Source of the DNA: Setaria digitata
Lineage: Eukaryota > Nematoda > Chromadorea > Rhabditida > Setariidae
DNA length: 64,000 nucleotides
Assembly: GCA_003640385.1 (NCBI GenBank)
Contig: RCAB01000004.1
Coordinates: forward strand, 186,001-250,000
Reading direction: 5' to 3'
The notes beneath the pieces are model-generated. The model saw only the letters and a program-made list of their open reading frames with translations. It did not search any database and had not been told where the DNA came from. Made by a program: the position numbers and the translations under genes. Below, in pieces: positions 25,101 to 38,600 of the stretch; within the stretch, counting starts at the first letter, position 1; each line of letters starts with the position of its first letter.

Positions 25101-26323
25101 TGGAAAGAGCGCAATTGGTTGATTTCGTAGTTTTCTAGTTAAATTATCAATAAATTTTGAATGTTGCTTGAAATCCTATAGTATAATTTAGTTCAACTTA
25201 TTCGACAGCTTCTTTACCGAATACACTATGATTTTGTTTTTTTAGTACAGCTACTTTCCTTTGGTTCTTGTTTTAAAATTTATAACATTTCAATTCGGAT
25301 CGTTTTTTATTAATTATGAATACTGTCAAGGGCCACCGCAAACTATTTTGATGTTTCTCATCCAAAATTTTCTTTTTAGGAGTTTGGTTTTCTGCAAGCG
25401 GAAATGCGTAGACAAGAAGAAGCAGTTGAAAGGAAACTTGCTGAAAAAGATACTGAAATAACAAAACTGATGGAAGAAAAGAAGACGAATAAACGATATG
25501 AAGTCAGTGAAATGGATCAAAAAATCTCGCTTTTAAGTGAGAAGCTGATTACGAAGCAAACAGTTATCGAAAAGCTTGAAAGTGAAAAACGGGCACTTGA
25601 GCTCCGACTTGAACATGCTGAGGTTCTTTTTTTTTTTAGACTTTATCTGTTGTGGAAATTTCTTACTTTATTCGAACTAAATTAGACGGTTCTGTCTGTT
25701 TTTTTTTTTTTTTTTTGGCTGATTGTTTTTTGCTATTGCAACAGTCTAGTTGGATAGAAAAGTGAGGTAAGCATCAGTAATGGTATAAAAATGGGGTTCT
25801 TTTAAATCCATTTCTCTCTTCCTTTGGTTCAGTATGCATGCAGAAATGCTGAAACAGCTGCAGTCAAAACAGTGGCAATTGAAATGCACGAAAGTGCTGC
25901 TAATGGAAACGGCCAGAATTTCTCGTTATATACAGTTTCGCATTTGGATAACTTACTCATTCGCACCGGTAAACTCGCAGTTTCCATTGTTGATCATCTG
26001 GGGTAAGCAAGCAGTTTTTTCTTTGTAACTTGTAATATTCTTTTAAAGAACTTTTATCATACTATTATTTAACTTAGTTGATATTCAAATTAAAGAGCTG
26101 GAAAAATATGTCAATGTATTAAATCGGTATTTTTGGGTGATCATTTCGTTCCTGATCTTTAGATACCAGTAAGCTAACTGAAACAAGTTTTTTCAGGTTT
26201 CGTTTGGCAATGTTCATGCGCAGTCCCGTATTTCGTTTCCTTTTTTTAATGTACTGTATATTGTTACACGCATGGGTATGCTTCATTTTGCTCACTTATA
26301 CACCTGAAATACATCCTCTCTAA
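22148..26323 (+). CDS. GOLGA5: Golgin-84 (GOLGA5 homologue)
   Basis: Eleven exons: 22148-22231, 22565-22701, 23190-23338, 23488-23618, 23711-about 23986, 24107-24220, 24680-24811, 24989-25117, 25380-25622, 25833-26002 and 26197-26323; about 563 residues. The start [20 protein letters not shown] matches the short conserved N-terminus of golgin-84. [17 protein letters not shown] follows, then a long coiled coil (exons 4-9). The end holds [14 protein letters not shown], a membrane anchor ([20 protein letters not shown]) and LTYTPEIH, the hallmark C-terminal motif. Golgin-84 is a Golgi-membrane tether for intra-Golgi vesicles and ribbon structure. The end of exon 5 is ambiguous: a GT donor after 23986, or a GC donor after 24013 that would retain nine more codons; both keep phase. 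An AATAAA lies at 26759, rather far from the stop. Confidence 0.92.
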
Positions 26324-27123
26324 CATTAGTCTTTGGTCTTATGACTTTGTTTGCCATTTCATATGGTTTTTTTTTCTAGACAGAAAATTATTGCAGGCCT
26401 CTATTTTAAAATCGATTGATATCTAAAAATTATTAATTATTATGACTGCTCTGTCTAGTGGATCGATGAATTTGCCTCCAGCACTTTCATTTATTTTATA
26501 TTTCATTATGTCTTATATTTTTTCTCTTTATTAATTATATGTTTTTTTCTTTGCCCGACTTTCAACTGTGATATGTAAACTTGTCAAATATTTTTTTCTT
26601 TCTTTGAGCTCTGTTGATCTCCTTATTTTGATTGTTTTAACACGGATGCTCTATCCATATGCTTCTCTGCTTAAGATAAATGTTTTGCCTTTTACAAAAT
26701 TGTAAGCAATCGGTATTTTTCATCTGTACTTTAGAAGGTATGGCTGATAAAATATAACAATAAAATTAGTTGAAATGCTCCGACGTGTTATTTTCCATTT
26801 TCAAAGCAGTTGTCCCATCCGACCATTACATTCATTTGTAATTTTAACATGAGTGATTATCTCATGTTAGAATAGTATGAATTTTTATCCTTCAGAAGGC
26901 CGGTTTCATGATCAGAGGTCATTACAAAAATCTTTTTTTGGAAATAGTGTGGTTGAGAGCGGAAGAGAGGGCGTGTTCTGTACATCATTATGCCTCTTAA
27001 TAATTGTCACGCTTCATAGGCTACGCTGTTTCGGAAGTCAGCAATACCTTGCTGCTCGATAAATTAGGTGTGAAAAGTAAGTCATTGCAGCAACGATTGT
27101 ACAATACACATACATTTGGAAAA
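26324..27123. other. Intergenic, golgin-84 to VTA1
   Basis: Eight hundred bases of T-rich sequence hold the 3' untranslated region of golgin-84 and the promoter of VTA1. Between 26870 and 27120 an open frame runs in phase into the VTA1 start, but the conserved protein begins only at the ATG at 27124. The close tandem order would allow a shared polycistronic transcript, which the sequence cannot prove. Confidence 0.5.
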
Positions 27124-28853
27124 ATGGCATCTGTATTGCAAGTTCCGCAGTCTTTGCGTTCAATTGCGCATTATGTAAAAATAGGCGCCGAAAATGCGAA
27201 TCGTGATCCAATTGTCAATTATTGGTGTAAGTTTGGGATTTTAAAGATCTTTAAGCGGCCGTTCTTTAAAATGGCCTTTCGATTGTTGTAAAATTTATGC
27301 ATATCTTTTTCCCTGTCTGTGAAATTTTGTAAAAAATTTGGAATTTAGGTTTTTTTTATGCAGTACAGATTGGAATGAATATAGACAAGAAATCTCCAGA
27401 AGCTCTACAATATCTGACATCACTGCTTTCAATGCTGGAAGATGTAAATACTTTACCAAATATTTTTTGATTCCACAGAAACGTCTGATTAGAAATTTAA
27501 TAATTTAAATTCACTAACTATAGATGAAGAAGAAGTTAGGAAAACAGGAAGCGCTCACGCAAGATTTGATAGCTCAAGCTCATATCGAAAATTTTGCTAT
27601 GAAACTGTTCGATTACGCCGACAAAAATGATCGTCAGTCGAACTTCACAAAGTAATTTTGGATGAAAATTCACAAATTCTGAAAAGGATTCCAGATTTTT
27701 TCTTGCAATGCAGATTGCAGTTTTATCAAAAACAGTGATTTACAAATGTTACTTTTTAGCTTCTTTTTCTCATATTACATGCAGACCTCATGTTATGTTT
27801 CTCTTCTCTATTACTGATTTGTGTATACAGTGCGGTAGAGAAATCTGCACATGATTCATTCCAAAAAAAGGAATATTCATAAGTTAATTTTGTGTCAGAA
27901 AGATCCGATTGAATTACCATTTCTTTCTGTTCAGAATACTTCGTAAAAATCGCATTTGTATGATCCATTTATGCAATTTATTTTCGACTCACTATAATCA
28001 TGAGTGTATTACACATATGTTCTTCTTAATATTTCTCAGCTCTGACCGTAGTTTTCAGAGGAGTCATTAGGGCTTTTTACACTGCCGGCTACTTAATCGA
28101 TGTTTTAACTCTTTTTGGAGAGCTAGATGAGAATCTCATTGCAACCAGAAAATATGCGAAGTGGAAGGTTCGATTGCTATCTTGTTTATTCATATTTGTT
28201 CTCTATTCATTAAATTTATGCGCCTAGACTTAATTTTCATCTTTAATTGATGTTAACTTTAGCTCAGTGTCTGATTTAACAGTGCTGTAATTATCAATTT
28301 CTGGGATGTTTACAGGCTACTTACATACACAGTTGTATAAAAAATGGTAACACTCCGAAACCTGGATCTGCTGGCGGTCAAGATGATGATATAAAGGATA
28401 TTAATATGAGGATCCCAAGTACGCTGTACTTTTTTCGAAATTTTACAGAGGTGAATTTTGATTTGCTATGGATATGTTCTTGGAGTTTCAGATCCTGCTG
28501 CTGATATGGAAAAAAGACCTGCGTCAACTACGGATTGCTCTACACCATCATGTGTTCTACCGAGCGGTCCATCGGAGCAACATATTTCACCAGTAGAACC
28601 ACCGGAAAAATCTTTTTCTCGTAAATTTTCGGGCTCACTCCTAACGATAGAAACCAGTGAAGTGTCAGGTGTTCCTGAAGTTAATCGACCATCACAGCAA
28701 AAATCCGTAAACAGTAGCAGTGGGAGGTTGACTCTGGATGATTATATGGAAGCACAGAAGTATGCGAAATATGCTGTAAGTGCATTGAGTTATGAAGATT
28801 CTAAAACAGCAATCGATAATATGATGAAAGCACTTGCAATTTTGAAAAAATAA
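27124..28853 (+). CDS. VTA1: VTA1 / LIP5 homologue, Vps4 cofactor
   Basis: Six exons join in phase: 27124-27226, 27364-27443, 27524-27651, 28059-28167, 28316-28418 and 28492-28853; 294 residues, near the family's usual 300. The N-terminal tandem MIT-like module is clear: RSIAHYVKIGAENANRDPIV, IGMNIDKKSPEALQYLTSLL, QEALTQDLIAQAHIENFAMK, and FYTAGYLIDVLTLFGELDEN with RKYAKWKATYIHSCIKNG. A Ser/Pro-rich linker follows. The C-terminal VSL domain reads LTLDDYMEAQKYAKYAVSAL then SYEDSKTAIDNMMKALAIL, which in other species dimerises and activates the Vps4 ATPase. The protein therefore should help recycle ESCRT-III on multivesicular endosomes. It lies 0.8 kb after golgin-84 and 0.8 kb before the RhoGAP gene on the same strand. 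Nothing looks broken. Confidence 0.94.
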
Positions 28854-29691
28854 AACACTAATTTTCCAAAGATTATTCAGTATGTTCTTTATTATTGAAT
28901 TTTTTATTATTTTTTGTTTAAACATTTTTTTGTTTACTATTTACCTACCATATTAGCTTTCTTCTTTTAAAATTTTTAGTGCAGTTTGTTTGTAATCGCT
29001 TAACCATAATTTACAATTTTGTATATGTCAGATTTAGTTCATATTTTCGTTTCGGTTGTGTACGTTTAAGTGATTTTTCGATTTCGCTATTTACTGAACT
29101 GAAGATTTAGTCGAATTATCGACCAAAAACATGAGTTTCATGGATTTGAATTTCGTTGTTGACTGTATTAAATATTTATCTACTGTGAAAATGACCTATG
29201 AATTAGATTATCGTTCTTTGCGTTATGTGTAATAATGTCGTGATAAAAGTGTTCACTATGTTGCTTGATTTTGATGCAGAAATAGTGCTTGTTTGGATTT
29301 CGGCTTGTTATTCCCTCATTCATCCTGTTTACCCGGTGCAGTTATTCACCATTGAAACTGTACAAATTATTTATTTAATTTTGAGTTATTCATTGGTAAG
29401 GAGTTTACGGTGTTTCAGGGAAGAACAACAGACGAAACTCTAAAAGGTAGTGGTTTTCATATTTTCGAAACTCTCATTTTTTGCCAGAACTGCATCTCAA
29501 AAATTTTTTTTAAAAGCTAAAGCTACTCAAAACTAGCTTCGAGATGTCTTGTAAACATTTTTTTTTGGTTTTCGAAAAAATTATTGATAAAGAAAGTGCA
29601 TTTCTGATCATCATACAGTTTATTCGTTAGAAGATTTATCGCTGGAAAATCTGGAAGGTTCCCGCTACAGATAACAATCAAATGGCAAAAT
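28854..29691. other. Intergenic, VTA1 to RhoGAP
   Basis: AT-rich sequence with the 3' untranslated region of VTA1 and the promoter of the next gene. A 72-codon frame at 29225-29443 is hydrophobic and has no family features; I treat it as chance. Extra 5' exons of the RhoGAP gene could lie near 29600-29690, since the frame upstream of its chosen ATG stays open for several codons. Confidence 0.45.
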
Positions 29692-32600
29692 ATGGAAGAG
29701 AAGAAAAGAACGAAAACAAAGCGTGAAGATTACAGTCCACTAGAGTATATCAGTTTTCATATTCTGGCCTTTACTGTACGTTTGAGGACTAGGATTTATT
29801 CTATTGTCTTAAGCATTTTGTTTCTATTTTCTGAATGCTAGATTTCACTTACATCACTGTTCGTTACTTTTTTTTTCATTAGGAACAAGGAACGGTCTAA
29901 GAAAACGATTGCTTTCGGTAAGAAATCAAAAAATAAAAAGAAGCGGATTGCTGTAAAAGAATTGCCGGTCTCGTCACCGTTCGCAGGTTTGTTCAGTTTT
30001 CAGTTACTGGAAGAGAATGATCATATCTTGTGAAAAAAAAAATGTTGCTGGTCGATTTCAAAGAACTGGATTTTACACATTCACTTCCAATTTTTAGTTT
30101 TTTCTCTTATAATGTTTATACGGCTTCATCATTTAGGAGAACATGGGATTTTCGCAGTTCCGCTTTCTTTGGCTGTTTTACGAATGGGTTCTCATGACGG
30201 AATCCCACTGCCAGTTGTTGTTAGGCAATGTATCGATTGTATTAATGAGAAAGGTATCATTCCTAGTTGACATTTTGGACATTAGATATTGGTTAGCACT
30301 TTGGGGTAGTGGTTCTCGGGAATTTTTTAAAGTTTTAGTAACTGAAATTTATGTAACTGAAAATACTATGTTTTCTGGTTATGTCCTTAAAAACAATTAA
30401 GGACTATGTGTGGAAGGAATCCATCGGATTTCCGCACCAAAGGCCAATTTGGACAGACTTGAAGAAGCAGTAAATTCGAGACATCCCATTCAGCTAGAAG
30501 ATATCCATGATGCTTCGGGATTGCTGAAAAGATTTCTCCGCCAGCTTCCAGAAAATATTCTAACGAATGAAAAACGGCCAGTATTTGAAAGAATTGCGGC
30601 AAGTATGCACTATTTTCGGAAAATATGTATTTTAGTTGTTGATAATTTCATATTATAGAAGAGATTGTAAGCAGTTTTGTTTACAACCATTTAATCATTA
30701 AGTGCTATTAAAGTTGGATTCTGTTATCTCATTTAGATTGCCCATGTGGAACGTTATCACCATGCCGTTGTTTAGTAGCAGATATGTTGAAAGCGCAACT
30801 GACTTCATTACCAGGAGAAAATTATATGCTGTTGGCATATGTATTCATACATGCACAAATGATACTGCAGAACAGTGATAAAAATAAGATGGGTATGGCT
30901 GCACTTGGATTGATCTTACAAGCTACGCTTAACGTATCACAACCTCTTGTTCGAATATTCTTGCTCAACGCTTCCGATGTCATCCTAATGAAATATCATT
31001 CTCCTTCTGTAAGTTCGTCCTTCAGAAAAATATTTTTTTTGAAATTCCCTTTTCTATAACAAATCTTCTGAAGCTTCAGTTCTTATTTTCCCGTTGATTT
31101 TCTTTTGTAGAAACAAGGTTTTTCTGAATTATATTTCATTAATATCCTTTATACCACATTTCAGATGGTGTATCTATTTAAAGACGTTCAGATTAAAAGG
31201 TATGTTGTCTTTGTTTTAAGCATTATCTTTGGTCAGTTCGTGCAACCTTCGAGTGTCTTTTTAGTTCTCTATTACTTGTTCCGCTGAAATAAAATTGTCT
31301 GTTAGTTGTCCAACTGATTTCTTATCTGGAAATTTAGTCTTTAGCTCATTTTGAGTTTCCCATATTTCGAACATTCAGTTTTTAAGAAAATTTCTGTTTC
31401 GAAAGTTTGGTTTTTCAAGCTTAGATGTTACCTGTACCTTTTGTCATTCATTTCAAGACTGGATCGCCTCTCTATTCTACTTTTCTGTTTCTGTAAAACT
31501 TTTCATATGATTAGATTTCACTGTTTCACTAGTTCATAGTTCTTTATGGAAGTGTAAAAATTCATTTTAGACCTTCTCTTTATTTTTTTGGTTACGCTGG
31601 GTTAGTGCCATGACATTTGAGACACTCTTGATAAGTAATTTAATACAAAAAAAAAAAGTTTTTTTTGAAGAGTTTTGATACTACTAGATATGAAGACTTG
31701 TGGTACTTTGCATAAATAATGAAGAGAAAACCCACCCTCAAATGTCGTGCCACAGCAACGATGACTGCAGTAGAGACGAGGATCAGTGTGATAGCAACAA
31801 TAATTACTGGTGCAGGATTGATTTTCATGTGCTCATTAATTAATTCAGTTTTCATATTGACATGGTACAAGGGACGTACAGTAGATGATGTATTTAGATG
31901 ATGCTCGATTTTTGTGTTCTCATCGCCAATTAAAGTACCTTTCTAGAATGAATCCTTTATGCTTATAAAGTATATTTCAGAGAAATTTCAAAACTATATT
32001 AGGTATAGAAAATTCATAAATTTTCTGAGAATTTTGTATCACGTAATTTAAGACTGAACGATCTTTTTTGAAAAATACAGCTGCCAGTTAGTTCTAACAT
32101 TATCCTAAAAAATAAATTTGCCCATATTTCAACTTACAGCTAAAAGTTCGGTGAAAACGCTTGTGTTAATGTCCTCTAAGTTTATTCCATTATCCATTAT
32201 CGGGATCATGGGTGTCGATGAGTAGATAATGTCTTCGCTGTAGTTATTCGACTTGAATAACTCTTTAATTACATTCATTATAATTTGTCCCTTTAAGTTA
32301 TGCGGATAGTCACAGCTTGTTTCATTAGCATGCAGCAATATGAATTTTTGATCTGTGAGAACTGCTTCTTTATACTTCAATTCGATTTCTTCTACCACTG
32401 AAATTTAGCTTGGTTTAGTTCTTCTAAGGATTACTTTATTTCCTGAATAATTTCTCTACCATCGACATTATTTTGATGGAAGTGTAATTCTTTTTCAATG
32501 AATTTATTAGCTTGTATTTTAATGGAGTGGAAAATTGGAATTGCATAATGTTGAACCTGCTTCCATGTTTTCATCACATAACCACTGATTGTCTGATAAG

Positions 32601-35600
32601 TCAAGTACTTGCAAATTTTTCATATTTTCCAATATGTTTCTTGATAGTGTTGTCAACTGATTGTTTCGTAGTATTAGTCGTTGTAGATTCTCAGTTTGCG
32701 CTTGCAAATCGCTATCATCAATAAGTTGCAGTTTTCCGCTGCTCAAATCCAGCTCCTTTAATTGCCTGTTTAATTCGGGAAAATCTAAACTTATTGAAAA
32801 AAAACTCACTCTTGTTAATGTAGATTTCATCTCCAGTCTTTCACAAAGAATGTTTGTTTAAATAATGTCTTAACATTTGAAACTTACTATTTACCTTTTT
32901 AAATTCCACGGTCAACCAAAACCATTTTTGAATTACCTTGAGAGGTTTGTAGTTTTTCACTTTTATATCAGATCGCTTACCTCCAGGGAGGGAAGATGTT
33001 TGAGGGAATTATTAAGTTTAGCGATATTTATTTCACTCAGATTTAAGCGACGGAGGTTACTGAGTCCATTGAATGCATCTTCATCAATCTTCAAAATTTC
33101 TGATTTGTTTATGGAAGTTAATTATTGAAAGCGAGTCAGATATATTTTACAGTATTTTTATATTGACATTTTCTCACCGAAATTTCTAAGATTGTCTAGC
33201 GCAGTTTTGAATACGAAAGCTTACTTGAACCAGTCGCGTATTATGCCGGAGATTAAGAAGGGCAAGTGTTTGGCCAAGTTTGGAGAAAGCATTATTTTCC
33301 AAAGATAAAAATTCATTCCATCCAAGATCAAGTTCTTTCAGGTGTTCCAGTCCATCCCACCAGCAGGCAAAGCTTTCGTTTAGGTAATTTCCAGCAAGTG
33401 ATAAGCGTCGTAGATTAGGCGTCCAAGTGAAACTTCCACATTCCACCTCATTTAGCAAATTGATTCGTAGATCGAGCTGTAACATTTCATGTCCACTTTA
33501 GATATACATAAAATACATGCATCGCTAATATATGATATATATATATTTACTTTGGACTTCAACTGAGTCGTGATTTCCCGCTGAATTTAAGCACATAACT
33601 AAGGGGAGGAAAAGAAACTAACGAGGATTCTCCTAGTAACAGCAAGTGAGCCCGCTAGGCATTGTGAATGTTTCAGTTTTGGATATTTGTGCCTTTCTTT
33701 CAGCAAATGGAATTGCAATTACCTCTGTGAGTTTTGTAAGACCTCGAAAAGTGTTTCTGTGGATAATTGTCAGACTGCATCCCGGCAATAGTAGTTTCTC
33801 TAGTTTGTTCATTCTTTCAAATGTTCCTTGTGCTATATCAGTAATGCCATCGGCTCGATCCATATCTAGAACCTGGTATATCGATTTCGGGCTGAACCAG
33901 ATGTAATGTCAAATGTTTCATCTTATATGCCAAGTTCTAACGTTCCCTCACGTTGCATTTCAGTGTCAGTAGAAAAACCACCTTACAATTAATCCTATTT
34001 TTTCCTACTTCTCTGTTCCAGACCTTTCCTTGGAAATTTCCTAAAATATCAATTTTTTACGAATTTAATTTTTACTTGAAGTTCGCTAAGCTGTGAAATT
34101 TCGTCGAAAATGCTGTCTCCCACAAAATTGTGGTTTCCGAAGCTAAGTTTTTTTAAAGAATTGCGAAGTGCCAATAATGTACCATTTTCCAACGATGATA
34201 TGAAATTTCCTTCTAGATTCAAAATTTCCAACTAAAACTAACATTTGAAAGCTTATAAAATCAAGTTGGTTTTATGTCTTATGAAGTATTTTCAAAACAG
34301 CATAACTGAATTATAATACTTTGAAATAAGAAACAGTCTGAATAAATCAACGTTCTAGGTTCTGAGAACATATTAGTAAGTGCTCCACATACAATACTTC
34401 TAAGTTTTTGAAGTAAATTACTGAGTTGTTCCTTAATGAGGGTTTTAGAAATAATAAAAGCCACTGTTTTCAACAGCAGGCTTTAGGAGCACAAATATCG
34501 TTACCAGGACTTACGCGTTTTAATGGCTCGAAATCCATTCTTCTCAAATTAGTTAATTTATTGTAAGCTAGTGAAAGAGTCCTCAGCTTTGTTAAATTTC
34601 GAATTGCTGCTCGTGGGAACTGTTCTAGGTTGCAGCCGGTGATGTAAAGTTCTTCCAGGTGCTCAGCTAATCCGTGGAATGAATCATCGTGAATGTTTAG
34701 AGGAGCGTTCTGGGAGCATTTATCTGAAAAATAACAGGATTTTCAAAAATTTGAGTTAGACTGTATTTGGGAGATAATGATGATCAAGAAGCATAGTGGA
34801 GGAAGTGGTAAATTCGTTAACAGTAAGCTAACCAATAGATATAATTTGTATAGACGCATAAGGACTGTCGAAAATTTTTCCGGGCAGAATGGCAGCTTCA
34901 AATTCAACACGATTTAATGTGACCTTCAAAATTTTGAATATGTAATACCGAAAATACGAAAGTAAGGAGAATACAGTTTGGCAATAAATACTTAGCAATT
35001 CACTCAGTTTGTTTGGATTAGAGCGCAGTTTGTATTTTGCTGAATTGAACTTCTAATTTTTCGGATCCTGTTTAATTATCAGGTATGAAAATTAACAGGA
35101 AATGGTTTTCGGGTCTATTTCCTGGAGATATTACTGAAAATCGGTATTGCTGTCTGTTTGTAACTGCTGGGTTAAAAATCAGGTTCTCAGGTTAAGTCTC
35201 TTCATTTCGTCCCAAATTATTAATAATATTTTTTTTCAGCCTCTTGGGTCATTTGTTTCTGTCAGAGAAAGGAAAAGAAAACTAACTTGTTGGACGGCTT
35301 TCTTCGCTGCAGTAACAGCAAGGAAAGCTCTTCTGAATTGTTCCAGAGTAGAGCTATACAAGCAACTAATGTGTACATTACTACCGCCATCTGGAACACT
35401 GCAGAAGCAAAAGCTACCGTTATAAGAATCAGCTTTTGCGATTGCGTTAAGGTCAGCACAGCCTGGAACTAGGTCAGCTTGCTTTGCATCTACTGTTAAT
35501 AAGAGTAGTAAACTGAACAGCAGGCAAGAATAAATTAGAATATGCAGAATTTGCATCTGTGTACTCTGCACTACAACAGTTTTGTTGAATGGTCTCGAGG

Positions 35601-38600
35601 GATGAATTCTCGCTTCAAATGGTTGGATTTCCGCAGCTTCTGGAAATAATTTAAAAGAATGAATATCAAAAAGGGAAAAAATTGATGATCCGAGTAAAGA
35701 TTTGTGGACCTTTTCTCTAAATCATTGTTTTCCTTTTTGTAAACCCTAAAGTGAAATTGGAACCTAAGGCTTCATTTGTGGTAAAGGAATGGTCATCACT
35801 GATGAGGTTAGTGGTGATGATGGTTGTGATAATAAAACTGATGATAATGTGTTGTACGTTGTACCAACCACCAAGCGACCCACAATGCAGTCCTAGAAAA
35901 AATTTAATGGATTTTCTCGTTTCTGATGGTCCACTATCACAGCACTATCGCTGCAATTACTATTGTTCAGGTTTTCATTGTCGCGCTGTCTTTCGTTGTT
36001 GCTATTATCATTTGTGTACACATTCCGACGATTTCATTAGTTTTCCTCTGAGTTTTCTGATGACCAGTGTGGTTTGTGATTCAGGTCTCATTTTCTTCTT
36101 TTCACATTCCTCACAATAATTTTTTCACCGAATTTTACTTGACACTTCTTTTCTGGAAAAATGATGAAATTTTCTGGTTGTCTTAGATGATCCCACAATG
36201 ATGTATCCCAGCATTCACTATTTATGTGATACCTTCCACGTTCTTCTTCCTTTTCTAGTTATTTTTCAATTAATTTTGCATTCCAAGTAATACTGCGCAG
36301 TTTCTTCTCTTAATTTAGATTTGCCTGGAATCGACAATATAGTTTTTGCATTAGAGATGTAATGAGAAACAAGATGTACGTAAACAAATTGTATATTAAT
36401 TCTTCATCAACATAAAATAAATATACTTCTAGGTATGTGGCACCGAAATCACCGAAAATCATTTGCGATGGAAATCTATCAGATTCCGAAGAAGAACTAC
36501 GTAGTGAGGAGCGAAAGCAGCGAAGTCGTCTACAACAGCTTCATCTGCAAGTAATATTTTTATTGCTCATTTTATTCTTTCCAGTGTTATAAAAACTAAG
36601 AAATATTTTTTTGGTCACAGTAATATTTTTGATAAGAATTTCAAGTATCACTTATAACGTGACCTACTTCTTCTCTCTTTCTGTATAACATCGAAAACTT
36701 TTTGAAAAGTTTAAAATGACCAATATTAAAATCAGTGAAATCCAGTTAAACAGTTATGCCTGTATACCTGTTTTTTTCTTCTGATGATAAGTTATCTTCT
36801 TTTTAGCACCTTGCTTTCTTTTTCTTTGAGCCTTTTTTCTTTGAATTTTCAGATAGAAGAACTCCGAGAATTAGAGTTGCCAACTAAACAAGCAGAAGAG
36901 GAGCTATGGGATGTGCAGACTGCGATCACGATGCTATGTAGAAAAGTAAATATTTCCATTTTTTTTCTCATCTTTTGGTAATTCGAAACTGTCCATGATT
37001 AATAATACATTATTAATAGGTAATACTTTAATAATTTTATTGCTTCTTATATATAATTTTCGAACACTTGTACTTCTGTGAACCTACGCTATTAAAAGCT
37101 GTGCGTAAGTACAGTGCATTCCAAATTTTACGCAATACCCGGTAATTGAACAAACCAAGCCTTAAAACTTGGTTTCTTTAATGTCGTGATATTAATAATG
37201 GGCATAAACTCGATCTATAATTTCTTGGTCCTCGTAATTCATCAGATGGGAGAGTTGCTAATTATGTGGTCTTGCTGAGAAAAATGAAGTCTATGTATTT
37301 TACTCGAATTGTCTATTTCTCTTTTCGATTAGATTTTTCAAAAAACCAATCGAAAACTTATTCGTAGTTTTAACTGTTTATTAATTTTCGGAGCATCTTC
37401 CGTGGAATTTCTCTTCCTCGACTAAATTATCCCAGAATTAAGAAATATCTTAGAATGAAGCTGTTATACTCGTTCTCTATTTCCACAGAATTTCCGCAAA
37501 GTGCTTCTCTGCAATTTCTTGAACGATGGATATACCTGACTTTAAATTTAATTGATATTAGATTTATTTTTGAATGCTTTGCATACCCCAAATCTCACCT
37601 TTTGGGAAAAAAAGATTAAAAAGGCGTGGAGAGGAGGTTTCTGGAATTTAAATGATTCATTTTACCTTATTCTTCAAATTGCGGTCGATAAAGTTCTCAA
37701 ACTTTCTAGTTCAAATTTTCTGGAAATTACAGAGAAAGTTTTTGCTTTTTGCTTGGAGACAGGAAATTTCTTAAGTTTTTGGGTAAACGTATTTGAAATT
37801 AACGATAGTTCATAAAATATTTATTTCATTTGGAGGTGGTTGTAAGCATAACTCCGAAGAATTCATTCCATATATTACTTATTGTCCGTCCGGAGAATGA
37901 ACTGTACTCTTTTGTGGCAGTTTCATTTTTGATGAATCTGGTCTACTAAAATATAAAAGGAATTTTCCTCGAATATCTGAACTAATCATTTGATGTTTCT
38001 GGTTCATGTATCCACTTGCTTACTGAGGAACACCGCTAGGTGTTATTTTTGGATAACATACCATTTGTCAAAGACACTTTTCTTTTTCCAGTAGTTTAGT
38101 TCTTCGTTTTGAACTTCGCAGGTGAAGTAGATGTGGTGAGAAGCTAATTATTTTTGGTCTTTGGATCTTTTGTTACTTATGATTTTTTAGATTAGTCTTA
38201 AGCCAAGTACTGCTGATCGTTATCACTGTCAGTACTTTTTAGCGGAGTTTAGGGAGTGGTGAAAATGTCAGGTAGTGATAATTCGTATAATGGTCGCGAA
38301 AGTTACTTTTCGTTTGTCTTTTTATAGTTTATTCATGTGGAAGAATCTTTGGATCTTTTGTTACTTATACCTACTCAATTTAAAAATTTTGAGTAGGCTC
38401 ATACCTACTCAATATTTTTAAACTCTGTACTTAACAGATATGTTTATTTCTGTGTTTATTATTGCAGCTTAAAAGTGTACATATGGAAAAATCGGGAAAA
38501 ATCGAAACGCGAAAAAATGATGCTCCAACGCCAACACTTGAAATGTTCGAGGAAAAGCAACTATTGGCCGCTTGCACAGCTCTACGGGAAGACATTGCTC

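Noticed and set aside
33553..33650. A functional rRNA gene
   Set aside because: Only about 98 bp, with changes at conserved sites and no flanking rRNA or spacer, inside an intron.
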